Position numbers and translations under genes: made by a program
The notes under the pieces: model-generated
Databases searched by the model: none
The model's input: the letters and a program-made list of their open reading frames with translations, nothing else
Told to the model about the DNA's origin: nothing
Shown: positions 1-8,109 of the stretch, one piece after another
How positions within the stretch are numbered: position 1 is the stretch's first letter
Layout: each line of letters opens with the position of its first letter
NCBI GenBank assembly: GCA_902791215.1
Contig: CADAUZ010000012.1
Location: 1-64,000 of the forward strand
Source: Oscillospiraceae bacterium
GTDB lineage: Bacteria > Bacillota > Clostridia > Oscillospirales > Oscillospiraceae
Direction: 5' to 3'
Length of the DNA stretch: 64,000 nt

Positions 1-250
1 TTACTGATGCCCTAATTATACTATAAAACTGTTACCTATGTCCTTGGACGTTCTGTAACCTATGTTACCAGTCTATACAGCCCTCGGCGGCCCGCGCGGT
101 ACAGATTCAAATAAAGCATACATTCCCCCGGCGAAAACGTACGATGTTACGGATTCGCCGGGGTTAAATGCATTTGTTGGCTTTTACTGCCGGGCCGCCG
201 TTGGCGTCGGCCCCTACATTGTCAATTGACTTTTTTCACAGCCCTTATTA
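1..250. repeat. Family A intergenic repeat, partial copy
   Basis: Positions 85-250 match the right part of a second copy at 5979-6250. Shared pieces are a TCGGCGGCCCG block, a hairpin with CCCCGGCGAA/TTCGCCGGGG arms (125-163), a GGCGTCGGCCCCTAC block ending near 219, and a terminal GACTTTTTTCACAGCCC. Upstream of it, an 11-bp motif GTWACCTATGT occurs twice as a direct repeat (31-41 and 55-65), which could be the end of an insertion sequence lying outside the window. No gene is seen before 455. Confidence 0.6.
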
Positions 251-454
251 TATGTGCTGCTTTGGGCTGCGTGGAGGCGGCCCAAAAAGTTTTTCAAATT
301 CTTTTTTCCGTGTGACGCTTGTGTGATGAATGGTGTGTTAGTATGTGCCCGTAAGCAAGAGAGATACAAAAAACAAACCCGCAAGGGATAACGGCTTACT
401 TAAACATATACACAATTAACCAACATAAAGTAAAACGAAAAGGAGAACAAAAAA

Positions 455-1225
455 ATGAAAAGAACTTTCAAAATGATCCTTGCCCTGGCGCTGGCCCTCA
501 CCGTGATCTGCGCCCTCGGCACTGCGGCTTTTGCCGATAACGATACCACCGTCACCAAGAACCCCACCGATGAGATCCGCTGCGTCGGCGAAACCGCCAT
601 CTTCCGTGCAAGCGCCGTCAACTATGACAGCAGCGAATGGATGTTCCTCTCTCCCAACGGCACCGAGTATAACCTTGACGCGTTCAAGGCCCAGTTCCCC
701 GCCTGCACCGTAAAGGGCCAGGGCACCACCGAGCTTCGCATCACCAATCTGCAGACCGGTCTGAACGGCTGGGAAGTCTACTGCTGCTTCTACCGCGGCA
801 ACACCTGCATCACCACCACTGTGGCCGACATCAGCGTCCTGATCCCCGGCACCGCGCCCACCAGCACCACTTACACCACCTATGTTCCCTACGTGTACTA
901 CGAGCCTGGCTACTACATCATTGACAATGTGTACTACTACTCCGACGGCACGACTCTCTACGTTGTTGACGACGAGGACTTTGAGCCTGACTGGATCGAG
1001 CTGGACGGCTCCCGCGTCTACGACCTGAGCGACACCGTCACCGAGGATCGTGAGCCCGATTGGATCGAGCTGGACGGCTCCCGTGTCTACGACCTGAACG
1101 ACTACGAGGATTTTGAGCCCGACTGGATCGAACTGGACGGCTCCCGTGTCTACGACCTGAACGACTACGAGGATCTTATGCCCGGCTACGTCATGATCGA
1201 CGGTGTTCCTGTCTATGTCGGCTGA
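455..1225 (+). CDS. Secreted protein with acidic DWIELDGSRVYDL repeats
   Basis: I do not recognise this 256-residue protein as a named family. The N-terminus is a clear Sec signal peptide (MKRTFK, a hydrophobic stretch, then an AFA-D cleavage site near residue 27). Residues about 30-130 resemble a bacterial Ig-like fold, with a WxV-Y-C-type ending around WEVYCCFY. A Thr/Tyr-rich linker follows, then three near-identical units of EPDWIELDGSRVYDL (DNA at about 977-1032, 1045-1108 and 1109-1171) and a degenerate fourth unit ending in VMIDGVPVYVG. No LPXTG motif or transmembrane anchor is present at the C-terminus, so it is probably released or held non-covalently. The start is fixed by an AAAGGAG site about 10 bases upstream. 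It stands alone and ends at a bidirectional terminator. Confidence 0.85.
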   Translation: MKRTFKMILALALALTVICALGTAAFADNDTTVTKNPTDEIRCVGETAIFRASAVNYDSSEWMFLSPNGTEYNLDAFKAQFPACTVKGQGTTELRITNLQTGLNGWEVYCCFYRGNTCITTTVADISVLIPGTAPTSTTYTTYVPYVYYEPGYYIIDNVYYYSDGTTLYVVDDEDFEPDWIELDGSRVYDLSDTVTEDREPDWIELDGSRVYDLNDYEDFEPDWIELDGSRVYDLNDYEDLMPGYVMIDGVPVYVG

Positions 1226-1255
1226 TTCAAACAAGGATAATAAAAGAACGCAAAC

Positions 1256-1298
1256 GGCCCCCGGCAAAAACGTACCGTGTACGGATTTGCCGGGGGCC
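1256..1298. terminator. Bidirectional terminator hairpin between convergent genes
   Basis: Perfect stem GGCCCCCGGCAAA...TTTGCCGGGGGCC, with an inner GTAC/GTAC pairing. It lies between the plus-strand secreted protein and the minus-strand transporter. Nearly the same hairpin sits inside the family A repeats at 125-163 and 6108-6147. Confidence 0.75.
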
Positions 1299-1335
1299 AG
1301 TGTTTATTTCAGACCGCCGAGGCGTCGGCTGCTTT

Positions 1336-2283
1336 TCAAAACAGTCCCAGTGTGCGCAGCAGGACGATCCAGCCGAAGAGCGTCAGGCACGACAGGGCCG
1401 TGTCGACGACCACGATGGAGGCGGCAAGCTCGCCGTCGCCGCCGAGCTCACGGGCCATGGTGTAGGAGTTGACCGCCGTGGGCGGGCCGAAGCTCATCAT
1501 CACCACGCCGAGGGCCACACCCCGTATGCCGATGGCGGCGGCGCAGGCGAGGGCCAGGGCCGGGATCACCACCAGCTTGAAGGCCACCGTGATCCAGAGG
1601 CTGCGCGCGTAATCTTTGATCCCCGCCGGGGCGAAGGACGCGCCCAGGATAAACAGGCACAGCGGCGTCGCCACGGCCGCCAGGGACTTGAGCGCGGAGG
1701 CAAAGGCCGGGAAGGCGTAAACCGGCAGGTTCACCGCCTTGGCGAGGAGGGCGACAAGGGTGGCGTCGATGAGGGGATTGAGGGCAATGTCCCGGAGCAT
1801 CTTGCGCAGGTCGATCTTCCCGCCCGCGAACATCTCCAGAAATATCACCGACAGCACGTTGTAGATGGGGATGTTGACGGCGATCATCAGCGAGGCAAGG
1901 CCCGTGGCGCTGCCGCCGAACAGGGACTCGAGCAGCGGGATACCGAGCAGCACGTAGTTTCCACGAAACATGCCCTGGGCCATGACGCCGCGCCGGTCGC
2001 CGCGCTTTTCGGTGAGCACGGCCGTGGCAAGGGCGATGCCGCCCGAAGCGATGAGCCCGACGAAGGTGAAGATCACGAGCTTTGCGTCGAAGACCTCGCC
2101 GATGGGGGCGTCGTAGATGCTGCGGAAGACCTGGCAGGGGAGAAAGACGCGGAAGGCGACCGAGTTGAATTTGCCGAGGGACGTATCGTCCAGCTTGCCG
2201 CGGCGGCGGACAAGGAGGCCCAGGGCGATGATCAGAAAGCTCGGCAGGACGGCGTTGACCGCCACGATCATATGTTCAAACAT
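1336..2283 (-). CDS. AEC-family transporter (auxin efflux carrier type)
   Basis: A 315-residue integral membrane protein with about ten hydrophobic segments in the two-half arrangement of the AEC/Mem_trans family. Visible landmarks are an N-terminal VLPSFLIIALGLLVRRR and a C-terminal half beginning near LIDATLVALLAK. Members export or take up small carboxylates and amino-acid-like anions; the substrate cannot be read here. The start overlaps the end of the upstream racemase-like gene by 8 bases, and its GGAGG site lies inside that gene, so the two are translationally coupled. An amino or carboxylic acid substrate shared with the racemase-like enzyme is a reasonable inference. It ends convergently with the gene at 455. 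Confidence 0.85.
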   Translation of the reverse strand: MFEHMIVAVNAVLPSFLIIALGLLVRRRGKLDDTSLGKFNSVAFRVFLPCQVFRSIYDAPIGEVFDAKLVIFTFVGLIASGGIALATAVLTEKRGDRRGVMAQGMFRGNYVLLGIPLLESLFGGSATGLASLMIAVNIPIYNVLSVIFLEMFAGGKIDLRKMLRDIALNPLIDATLVALLAKAVNLPVYAFPAFASALKSLAAVATPLCLFILGASFAPAGIKDYARSLWITVAFKLVVIPALALACAAAIGIRGVALGVVMMSFGPPTAVNSYTMARELGGDGELAASIVVVDTALSCLTLFGWIVLLRTLGLF

Positions 2284-2947
2284 GGTGTTCCTCCTGTGTA
2301 AGCTGCCGCACCATCTCCTCCGCCGGGTCGAGCAGCGGCAGGCGCGTGTACGTCCGCATGGCTTCGGTCAGATAGGGGAAGTGCGTGCAGCCCAGCACCA
2401 GCGCCTCACAGCCGCAGGCTTCGAAGTAGGTCATGAGCGTGTCGAGGTGGCGGCGTCGGATGATCTCGTCCGGGGCGATGCCCGCCTCGATGTCGATGGT
2501 GACCTCGGGGATGCCCGCGGGCTGGAGCAGGATATCCGGGTTTGCGCGCACCATGGCGGTGTCGATCCCTGCGAGGGCCTGGCCGTTGTAGGCCACTACT
2601 CCGAGGCGGCGGTAGTTTTTCGCGATCGTGCCGTAGGCGTCCATGGGCGTCACGATTTGGATGCCGAGCTCTCCGGACAGGGCCGGGAAGTCCGCCGAGC
2701 CGGACAGGGAGTTGCAGTAGATAAAGGCGCTGCCGCAGCCGCGGTCCATGGCGTTTCGGATGATGGACGTAAGCACCGCGTGCTTTTCGCCTCTGGATTT
2801 GACCTGGAAGGCGGCCTGCTCCAGCGGGTGCCGGGACACGGGGCAGTTAAGAGCCGCGATGCCGTGGGCCGCGAGCACGTCCGCGCCCATCTGCGTGTCC
2901 ACCGGCGTCCCCGCCAGCACCGCCACAGGCCTGTCTGTAATATGCAT
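2276..2947 (-). CDS. Aspartate/glutamate racemase-family protein
   Basis: A 223-residue protein of the Asp/Glu/hydantoin racemase superfamily. The two active-site cysteines expected of cofactor-independent racemases are visible in YCNSLSGSAD (about residue 78) and LGCTHFPYL (about residue 187). It lacks the usual MurI length (about 260-270) and the MurI N-terminal DSGxGG motif; the equivalent stretch reads VAVLAGTPVDTQMG. A dedicated amino-acid racemase is therefore more likely than the cell-wall glutamate racemase. It is the first gene of a two-gene unit with the AEC transporter. The ribosome binding site before 2947 is weak. Confidence 0.8.
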   Translation of the reverse strand: MHITDRPVAVLAGTPVDTQMGADVLAAHGIAALNCPVSRHPLEQAAFQVKSRGEKHAVLTSIIRNAMDRGCGSAFIYCNSLSGSADFPALSGELGIQIVTPMDAYGTIAKNYRRLGVVAYNGQALAGIDTAMVRANPDILLQPAGIPEVTIDIEAGIAPDEIIRRRHLDTLMTYFEACGCEALVLGCTHFPYLTEAMRTYTRLPLLDPAEEMVRQLTQEEHHV

Positions 2948-2998
2948 GGGATCATCTCTTTCTGTCTTGCATCATTATAATTAAGTGTTCATAGATAC

Positions 2999-3418
2999 TT
3001 ACCTGCGCAGATGCGCCCCCCATTCTTTCTTTTCTCTCTTGTGAGAAAAGAAAGCATGCGCCGCGCCCGGTGTAAGAAAGAAAAGAACGCCAGACGCGGG
3101 TATCATTGCACTTGTCTGAACATTTCACTCGCGGATTCGGTACATTGTACAGCTATGGGTGCAAGAGGTATGCCTTTCATAGCTTCCCGTCCGCGCTCTG
3201 CACTGCATGTTTTACAAGTCTTACCTCTTGTCCTTCAAATATGAACTCTTCACTACCAGGCAGCGGCGCGAGCGTAAGCGAAGCCCTCCGCGGTCGGCGT
3301 AGCGCAGGACCGTATACCACTTGCGAGCGCCCTTTTCTTTTCTTACACCGGGCGCGGCGCGTTCTTTTCTTTTCGGCAAGACGAAAAGAAAAGAATGGGG
3401 GGCGCATTACGCAGGTAA
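2999..3418. mobile_element. 420-bp MITE-like palindromic element
   Basis: The ends are inverted repeats of about 36 bases (TTACCTGCG...ATGCGCCCCCCATTCTTT at the left, its complement at 3383-3418). Each has a second matching arm further in: CCGCGCCCGGTGTAAGAAA near 3060-3080 pairs with TTTCTTACACCGGGCGCGG near 3338-3358. Open frames inside mirror each other and look like by-products of the palindrome, not genes. No transposase is present, and I could not identify a convincing target duplication. It fills the whole gap between the racemase-like gene and the thiT promoter. Confidence 0.7.
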
Positions 3419-3494
3419 TGATTTCTGAGCTGTAAAATAAATATTGCGCAGTTCATACTATACCACACCCCGCGCCTTGGTGAAAAGCCCTTTC

Positions 3495-3523
3495 TTGACA
3501 ATACGCATATACAGTGCTACAAT
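3495..3523 (+). promoter_or_regulatory. Promoter of the TPP riboswitch-thiT transcript
   Basis: TTGACA (3495-3500), a 17-base spacer and TACAAT (3518-3523), directly upstream of the TPP aptamer. Confidence 0.85.
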
Positions 3524-3535
3524 GCAGACACAATC

Positions 3536-3625
3536 AAAAGGGGTGCTGGAGGCTTCCGGCTGAGACGAGGTAAACGCGCCTTGAAACCCTGGAACCTGAT
3601 CCGGATAATGCCGGCGTAGGAAACA
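3536..3625 (+). promoter_or_regulatory. TPP riboswitch (THI element)
   Basis: The conserved THI-box blocks appear in order: GGGGTGC, GGCTGAGA, then ACCCTGGAACCTGATC and GGATAATGCCGGCGTAGGAA. It sits between a strong promoter and an intrinsic terminator, followed by a thiamine transporter gene. Thiamine pyrophosphate binding is expected to favour the terminator and so switch off thiT. Confidence 0.95.
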
Positions 3626-3642
3626 GTTTGCGCAGCGCTTTG

Positions 3643-3676
3643 ACGCAGGTTCATTTTTGAGCCTGCGTTTTTTTTT
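3643..3676 (+). terminator. Riboswitch-controlled intrinsic terminator
   Basis: Stem ACGCAGGTTC/GAGCCTGCGT followed by nine T residues, between the TPP aptamer and thiT. This is the likely expression platform of the riboswitch. Confidence 0.85.
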
Positions 3677-3718
3677 GCGCACACTGCTTCCCAAAACATG
3701 TTATGGGAGGAAAACATC

Positions 3719-4282
3719 ATGAACAAGAACAAGTCCAAACTCACACTCCGCTGCCTGACCGAGGGCGCGATCTTTGTCGCGCTGGCCCAGGTGCTCAGCT
3801 ACCTCAAGCTCTTTGAGCTGCCCCAGGGCGGCTCCATCACGGTGTCCATGCTGCCGATCTTCATTTTCTGCGCCCGCTGGGGCTTCGGGCCCGGGATGCT
3901 CGCAAGCTTTGTGTTCAGCCTTCTGCAGCTGCTGCTCGACGGCGCCTATGCCTGGGGCTGGCAGTCGATGCTGGGCGACTATATTGTGGCCTTCACGGTG
4001 CTGGGCTTTGCGGGGCTTTTCCACACACGGCTCTTCGGCTTCTTCACCGGCACGATCGTCGGCTCCATGGCCCGCTTTCTCGTCCACTATCTGGTGGGCG
4101 TGTGGGTCTGGGGCGAGTACATGCCCGAGACCTTCTTCGGCATGACCATGACCACCCCCTGGTTCTACTCTTTCCTGTATAACGGCAGCTATATGCTCAT
4201 CGACATGGCGCTCTGCCTGCTCGTCGGCGCGCTGCTTTGGAAGCCTCTGGGCTATTACATCCGCGGTATGGATCTGAAATAA
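3719..4282 (+). CDS. thiT: ThiT, substrate-binding S component of a thiamine ECF transporter
   Basis: A 187-residue membrane protein with six predicted transmembrane segments. It binds thiamine and works with a shared ECF energising module (EcfA/A'/T) that is not in this window. Family signs are the N-terminal LTEGAIFVALAQVLSYLK, the RWGFGPGMLASFVFSLLQLLLDGAYAWG region and the late NGSYMLIDM segment. The upstream TPP riboswitch makes the assignment firm. The start at 3719 has GGGAGG 8 bases upstream; an in-frame ATG at 3698 has no ribosome binding site and lies upstream of that site. Confidence 0.95.
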   Translation: MNKNKSKLTLRCLTEGAIFVALAQVLSYLKLFELPQGGSITVSMLPIFIFCARWGFGPGMLASFVFSLLQLLLDGAYAWGWQSMLGDYIVAFTVLGFAGLFHTRLFGFFTGTIVGSMARFLVHYLVGVWVWGEYMPETFFGMTMTTPWFYSFLYNGSYMLIDMALCLLVGALLWKPLGYYIRGMDLK

Positions 4283-4372
4283 GTGCTGAAATCACTGGAC
4301 ATTCCGCGCGCCGTGCGATACAATAAAGGCAATCTCTCGTATATCACCATGAATGAAAGGATAGATCGAACG

Positions 4373-5953
4373 ATGATTGCCTGGAAAAATCTTGACACCC
4401 TGGCCTCTTACAAAAAGCTTTCCGCGCTCAAGCGCGTGAACCTGCCCGACGCCATGAGCGGCGAAAAGGGCGCCGAGCGCGTTAAAAAGTACAGTGTCCC
4501 CATGGCCTGCGGCCTGCAGTACAACTTTGCCGCCAAGGCCGTCGACGACGAGGTGCTCGCCGCTCTTTCTGAGCTTGCCGCCGAGCAGCAGCTGACCGAG
4601 AAGTTTGCCGCGCTCTATAACGGCGAGATGATCAACACCGGCGAGAAGCGCCTGGTCCTGCACCAGCTGACCCGCGGCCAGCTGGGCGACGCCGTCATGG
4701 CCGACGGCAAAAACAAGCGCGACTTCTACGCGGGCGAGCAGGCCAAGGCCGCCGCCTTTGCAAACAAGGTCCACGCGGGTGAGATCACCAACGCCTCCGG
4801 CGAGAAGTTCACCACCGTCGTGCAGATCGGCATCGGCGGCAGCGATCTTGGTCCCCGCGCCATGTACCTGGCCCTGGAGAACTGGGCCAGAGCCAACGGC
4901 ACCCTCAAGATGGATGCCCGCTTCATCTCAAACGTCGACCCCGACGACGCGGCAAGCGTGCTCAAGACCATCGACCTCAAACACTCCCTGTTTGTGCTGG
5001 TTTCCAAGTCCGGCACGACGCTCGAGACCCTGACCAACGAGAGCTTTGTCAAGGACGCCCTCAAAAATGCGGGCCTTGACCCGGCAAAGCACATGGTCGC
5101 CGTCACGAGCGAGACCTCGCCCCTGGCCAAGTCCAGCGATTATCTCGAAGCCTTCTTCATGGATGACTACATCGGCGGACGCTACTCCTCCTGCTCCTGC
5201 GTGGGCGGCGTGGTGCTGTCCTTGGCCTTCGGCCCCGAGGTCTTCGCTCGCTTCCTCGACGGCGCGCACGCCGAGGACCTGACCGCGAAGGAGACCGACA
5301 TCCTCAAGAACCCCGCCCTGCTCGACGCCCTCATCGGTGTGTACGAGCGCAACGTCCTGGGCTACCCCGCCACGGCGGTCCTGCCCTACTCCCAGGCTCT
5401 TAGCCGCTTCCCGGCCCACCTCCAGCAGCTCGACATGGAGTCCAACGGAAAGCACGTCAACCGCTTCGGCGAGCCCGTCGACTACCCCACCGGCCCCGTC
5501 ATCTTCGGCGAGCCGGGCACCAACGGCCAGCACTCCTTCTATCAGCTCCTGCACCAGGGCACCGACATCGTGCCGCTGCAGTTTGTGGGCTTCCGTAAGA
5601 ATCAGGCCGGCATGGACGTGGACATCCAGGGCAGCACCAGCCAGCAGAAGCTGTGCGCCAACGTCGCCGCCCAGATCATGGCCTTCGCCTGCGGCAAGTC
5701 TGACGAGAACCCCAACAAGAGCTTTGAGGGCGGCCGCCCCTCCAGCATCATCATCGGCGAGCAGCTCACCCCCGAATCCCTCGGCGCGCTGCTGGCCCAC
5801 TTTGAAAACAAGGTCATGTTCCAGGGCTTCTGCTGGAACCTCAACAGCTTCGACCAGGAAGGCGTGCAGCTCGGCAAAGTCCTCGCCAAGCGCGTCCTGG
5901 CCCACGACACCGACGGTGCCCTGAAGGCCTACAGCGATCTGCTGGACATCTGA
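4373..5953 (+). CDS. pgi: Glucose-6-phosphate isomerase
   Basis: Interconverts glucose 6-phosphate and fructose 6-phosphate in glycolysis and gluconeogenesis (cytosolic). The 526-residue protein has the PGI core: GIGGSDLGPRAMYLAL (phosphate-binding region), VSKSGTTLETLTNES, GGRYSS, and the late GQHSFYQLLHQGTDIVPLQF with the catalytic His. The length is near the long bacterial form (about 550) and longer than the roughly 450-residue Bacillus type. The start at 4373 (MIAWKNL) has a GAAAGGA site about 11 bases upstream; the open frame extends back to 4283 without initiation signals. It follows thiT by 90 bases, and I see no clear promoter of its own. Confidence 0.97.
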   Translation: MIAWKNLDTLASYKKLSALKRVNLPDAMSGEKGAERVKKYSVPMACGLQYNFAAKAVDDEVLAALSELAAEQQLTEKFAALYNGEMINTGEKRLVLHQLTRGQLGDAVMADGKNKRDFYAGEQAKAAAFANKVHAGEITNASGEKFTTVVQIGIGGSDLGPRAMYLALENWARANGTLKMDARFISNVDPDDAASVLKTIDLKHSLFVLVSKSGTTLETLTNESFVKDALKNAGLDPAKHMVAVTSETSPLAKSSDYLEAFFMDDYIGGRYSSCSCVGGVVLSLAFGPEVFARFLDGAHAEDLTAKETDILKNPALLDALIGVYERNVLGYPATAVLPYSQALSRFPAHLQQLDMESNGKHVNRFGEPVDYPTGPVIFGEPGTNGQHSFYQLLHQGTDIVPLQFVGFRKNQAGMDVDIQGSTSQQKLCANVAAQIMAFACGKSDENPNKSFEGGRPSSIIIGEQLTPESLGALLAHFENKVMFQGFCWNLNSFDQEGVQLGKVLAKRVLAHDTDGALKAYSDLLDI

Positions 5954-5978
5954 TCTTTTCAAAACATGCTCTGCAAAA

Positions 5979-6250
5979 GGGGCTGTGAAAAAAGTCAATA
6001 GACAATGTAGGGGCCGACGCGGCCCAAGCCGGCCTCTCTTGCCCCTTTGGGGCAATTCACCTTCCCCTCGGCGGCCCGTGCGGTACAGGCCAAAATCATG
6101 CAAGCAACCCCCGGCAAAAACGTACTGCTGTACGAATTTGCCGGGGGCGAATACATGTTTTGCGCTTTTCTCTGCCGGGCCGGGGGCGTCGGCCCCTACG
6201 GTGTTGAACTTCCTGTGTTCTTGATGAAGGGGGACTTTTCTCACAGCCCC
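5979..6250. repeat. Family A intergenic repeat, full copy
   Basis: A nested palindrome. Outer arms are GGGGCTGTGAAAAAAGTC (from 5979) and GACTTTTCTCACAGCCCC (ending 6250). Inner arms are GTAGGGGCCGACGC (from about 6007) and GGCGTCGGCCCCTAC (ending about 6201). The centre holds the CCCCGGCAAA/TTTGCCGGGG hairpin (6108-6147). The GTAG foot next to a palindrome resembles the REP design seen elsewhere in the window. It separates convergent pgi and rplA. Confidence 0.75.
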
Positions 6251-6274
6251 TTTTGTTATTCCAAACATCACCTT

Positions 6275-6319
6275 AAAATCAAAAGCCGCCCCGTCAGATG
6301 ACGGAGCGGTTTTGATTTT
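6275..6319 (-). terminator. Terminator of the rpmG-secE-nusG-rplK-rplA operon
   Basis: Long stem AAAATCAAAACCGCTCCGTC/GACGGGGCGGCTTTTGATTTT read on the minus strand, directly after rplA. The T-rich 3' arm makes it a good intrinsic terminator, and its symmetry would let it work in both directions. Confidence 0.85.
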
Positions 6320-6320
6320 C

Positions 6321-7013
6321 TCAGAGCTGCTTCTGAGCGTTGATCTTGATGCCGGGGCCCATGGTGGAGGCGGTGACGCAGGAGCGGATGTACTGGCCCT
6401 TCGCGGCGGCGGGCTTGGCCTTGTTGACGGCCGCGACCAGTGCCACGTAGTTCTCGTACAGCTTCTCGGCGCCGAAGCTCACCTTGCCGATGGGGCAGTG
6501 GATGATGTTGGTCTTGTCCAGACGGTACTCGACCTTACCGGCTTTGGCTTCCTTGACGGCCTGGGCCACGTTCGGGGTGACGGTACCGGCCTTGGGGGAA
6601 GGCATGAGGCCCTTCGGGCCGAGGATCTTACCGAGACGGCCGACGGTGCCCATCATCTTGGGGTTGGCGATCACGGTATCGAACTCGAACCAGTTCTCCT
6701 TCTGGATCTTCTCAACGTAGTCCATGCCGCCGGCATAGTCGGCGCCGGCTGCGAGGGCCTCGTCCACCTGCTCGGGCGGGCAGAAGACCAGCACGCGCAC
6801 GGTCTTGCCGGTGCCGTTGGGCAGGACGATGGCGCCGCGGACCTGCTGGTCGGCGTGACGGCCGTCAACACCGAGCTTGAGGTGCAGCTCGACGGTCTCG
6901 TCGAACTTGGCCTTGCTGGCCTGGCACACCAGGTTCAGCGCGTCCATGGGGTCGTACAGGTTCTGTTTATCAATGAGCTTGGAGCTCTCTTTATAATTCT
7001 TTCCTCTAAACAA
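6321..7013 (-). CDS. rplA: 50S ribosomal protein L1
   Basis: A 230-residue L1 protein, the usual length. Landmarks are [36 protein letters not shown] and [21 protein letters not shown]1 forms the L1 stalk at the ribosomal exit site and often represses its own operon. The start codon is TTG at 7013 ([10 protein letters not shown]), preceded by a strong AGGAGG with an 8-base gap; no ATG is available in the right place. It is the last gene of the operon. A 120-base gap before it contains a 10-bp inverted repeat (7057-7113). Confidence 0.97.
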   Translation of the reverse strand: MFRGKNYKESSKLIDKQNLYDPMDALNLVCQASKAKFDETVELHLKLGVDGRHADQQVRGAIVLPNGTGKTVRVLVFCPPEQVDEALAAGADYAGGMDYVEKIQKENWFEFDTVIANPKMMGTVGRLGKILGPKGLMPSPKAGTVTPNVAQAVKEAKAGKVEYRLDKTNIIHCPIGKVSFGAEKLYENYVALVAAVNKAKPAAAKGQYIRSCVTASTMGPGIKINAQKQL

Positions 7014-7056
7014 TTTTATTTCCTCCTAAAATGTGGTTGAGTCGGATTTTCAATAA

Positions 7057-7113
7057 TTACTGCCTCAAACCCATAGGGACGGCGGGGCAATCAAACGCCT
7101 TCCGAAGCAGTAA
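7057..7113 (-). promoter_or_regulatory. Inverted repeat between rplK and rplA
   Basis: On the transcribed strand TTACTGCTTC (7113-7104) can pair with GAGGCAGTAA (7066-7057), enclosing a GC-rich loop. The position, just before the rplA ribosome binding site, would suit a translational control element or RNA processing site. There is no direct evidence that L1 binds here. Confidence 0.35.
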
Positions 7114-7133
7114 ATCCTCCCACGTTTGGGAAC

Positions 7134-7559
7134 TCAGTCCCCGACGATGACGCCCATGGAGCGGCAGGTACCGGCGATCATGCTGATGGCGGAGTCGATG
7201 TCCGTGCAGTTGAGGTCGGGCATCTTCTGCTCGGCGATCTTGCGGACATCTTCCTTGCTGATGGTCGCAACCTTGTCTCTCTGGGGCACGCCGGAGGCGG
7301 TCTCAATGCCGCAGGCCTTCTTGATAAGAAGAGCGGCAGGAGGGGTCTTGGTGACGAAGGTGAAGCTGCGGTCGGAGTACACGGTGATGACGACGGGGAT
7401 CATCATGCCCATGTCGCCCTTGGTGCGCTCGTTGAAGTCCTTGGTGAACTGACCGATATTGACGCCGTACTGGCCCAGTGCGGGGCCGACGGGGGGCGCC
7501 GGAGTCGCTTTGCCGGCGGGAACCTGGAATCTTACGTATCCAACTACTTTCTGTGCCAA
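7134..7559 (-). CDS. rplK: 50S ribosomal protein L11
   Basis: A 141-residue L11 protein, the standard length. Landmarks are [27 protein letters not shown] (proline-rich N-terminal domain), [17 protein letters not shown] and the C-terminal RNA-binding end [15 protein letters not shown]11 organises the GTPase-associated centre of the 50S subunit. The start codon is TTG at 7559 (MAQKVVGY) with GAGGTG upstream. It lies 20 bases after nusG in the same operon. Confidence 0.98.
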   Translation of the reverse strand: MAQKVVGYVRFQVPAGKATPAPPVGPALGQYGVNIGQFTKDFNERTKGDMGMMIPVVITVYSDRSFTFVTKTPPAALLIKKACGIETASGVPQRDKVATISKEDVRKIAEQKMPDLNCTDIDSAISMIAGTCRSMGVIVGD

Positions 7560-7579
7560 GTGAAAGCACCTCTTTCGTA

Positions 7580-8104
7580 TTATTTTTCAGTAACTTCGAC
7601 CTGATCGAGCTCCAGATCAACCGGAGTCTCGCGGCCGAACATGGAGACCACGACGCGCACCCGATCCTTCTCGGGCTCCAGCTCGTCGACGATGCCGAAG
7701 AATCCGGCCAACGGTCCGTCAATGACCTTGACCTCGTCGCCCAGGCCGTAGCCGACGACGATCTCCTTGCGCTCGACGCCCAGATCGTAGATCTCCTGCT
7801 CCGTGAGGGGGACGGCCTTGCCGTCGGACCCGACGAAGCCTGTTGCGCCGCGGACGTTGTGGATCAGGTGCCAGCTGTCGTCCGTGAGGATCATCTTCAC
7901 CAGCACGTAGCCGGGGAAGACCTTGCGCTCAACGGTTTTTTCGCCGGCGTCGGTGATCTCGGTCACCGTCTCCATGGGGATGTTGACCTCATGGATCAGA
8001 TCCGTCATCCTGCGGTTTTCCGCCGCCTTCATCACAGCGGCGGCGACTGCGTTTTCATACCCGGAATAGGTATGAACAACGTACCATTTTGCCTCTTCAG
8101 CCAT
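7580..8104 (-). CDS. nusG: Transcription termination/antitermination factor NusG
   Basis: A 174-residue NusG. The N-terminal NGN domain starts [17 protein letters not shown] and includes [13 protein letters not shown]; the C-terminal KOW domain contains [21 protein letters not shown]. NusG binds RNA polymerase and modulates pausing and coupling to translation. The ATG at 8104 is chosen over an upstream in-frame TTG (8113), because it fits the start of the NGN domain and follows the secE stop (8110-8112) by only 5 bases, which indicates translational coupling. Confidence 0.97.
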   Translation of the reverse strand: MAEEAKWYVVHTYSGYENAVAAAVMKAAENRRMTDLIHEVNIPMETVTEITDAGEKTVERKVFPGYVLVKMILTDDSWHLIHNVRGATGFVGSDGKAVPLTEQEIYDLGVERKEIVVGYGLGDEVKVIDGPLAGFFGIVDELEPEKDRVRVVVSMFGRETPVDLELDQVEVTEK

Positions 8105-8109
8105 CTCGA

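Noticed and set aside
3011-3435. ORFs inside the 420-bp palindrome
   Set aside because: They begin identically from both ends because the DNA is palindromic; no codon bias or homology.
4928-6271. Open frame of 447 codons opposite pgi
   Set aside because: Antisense shadow that runs into the family A repeat.
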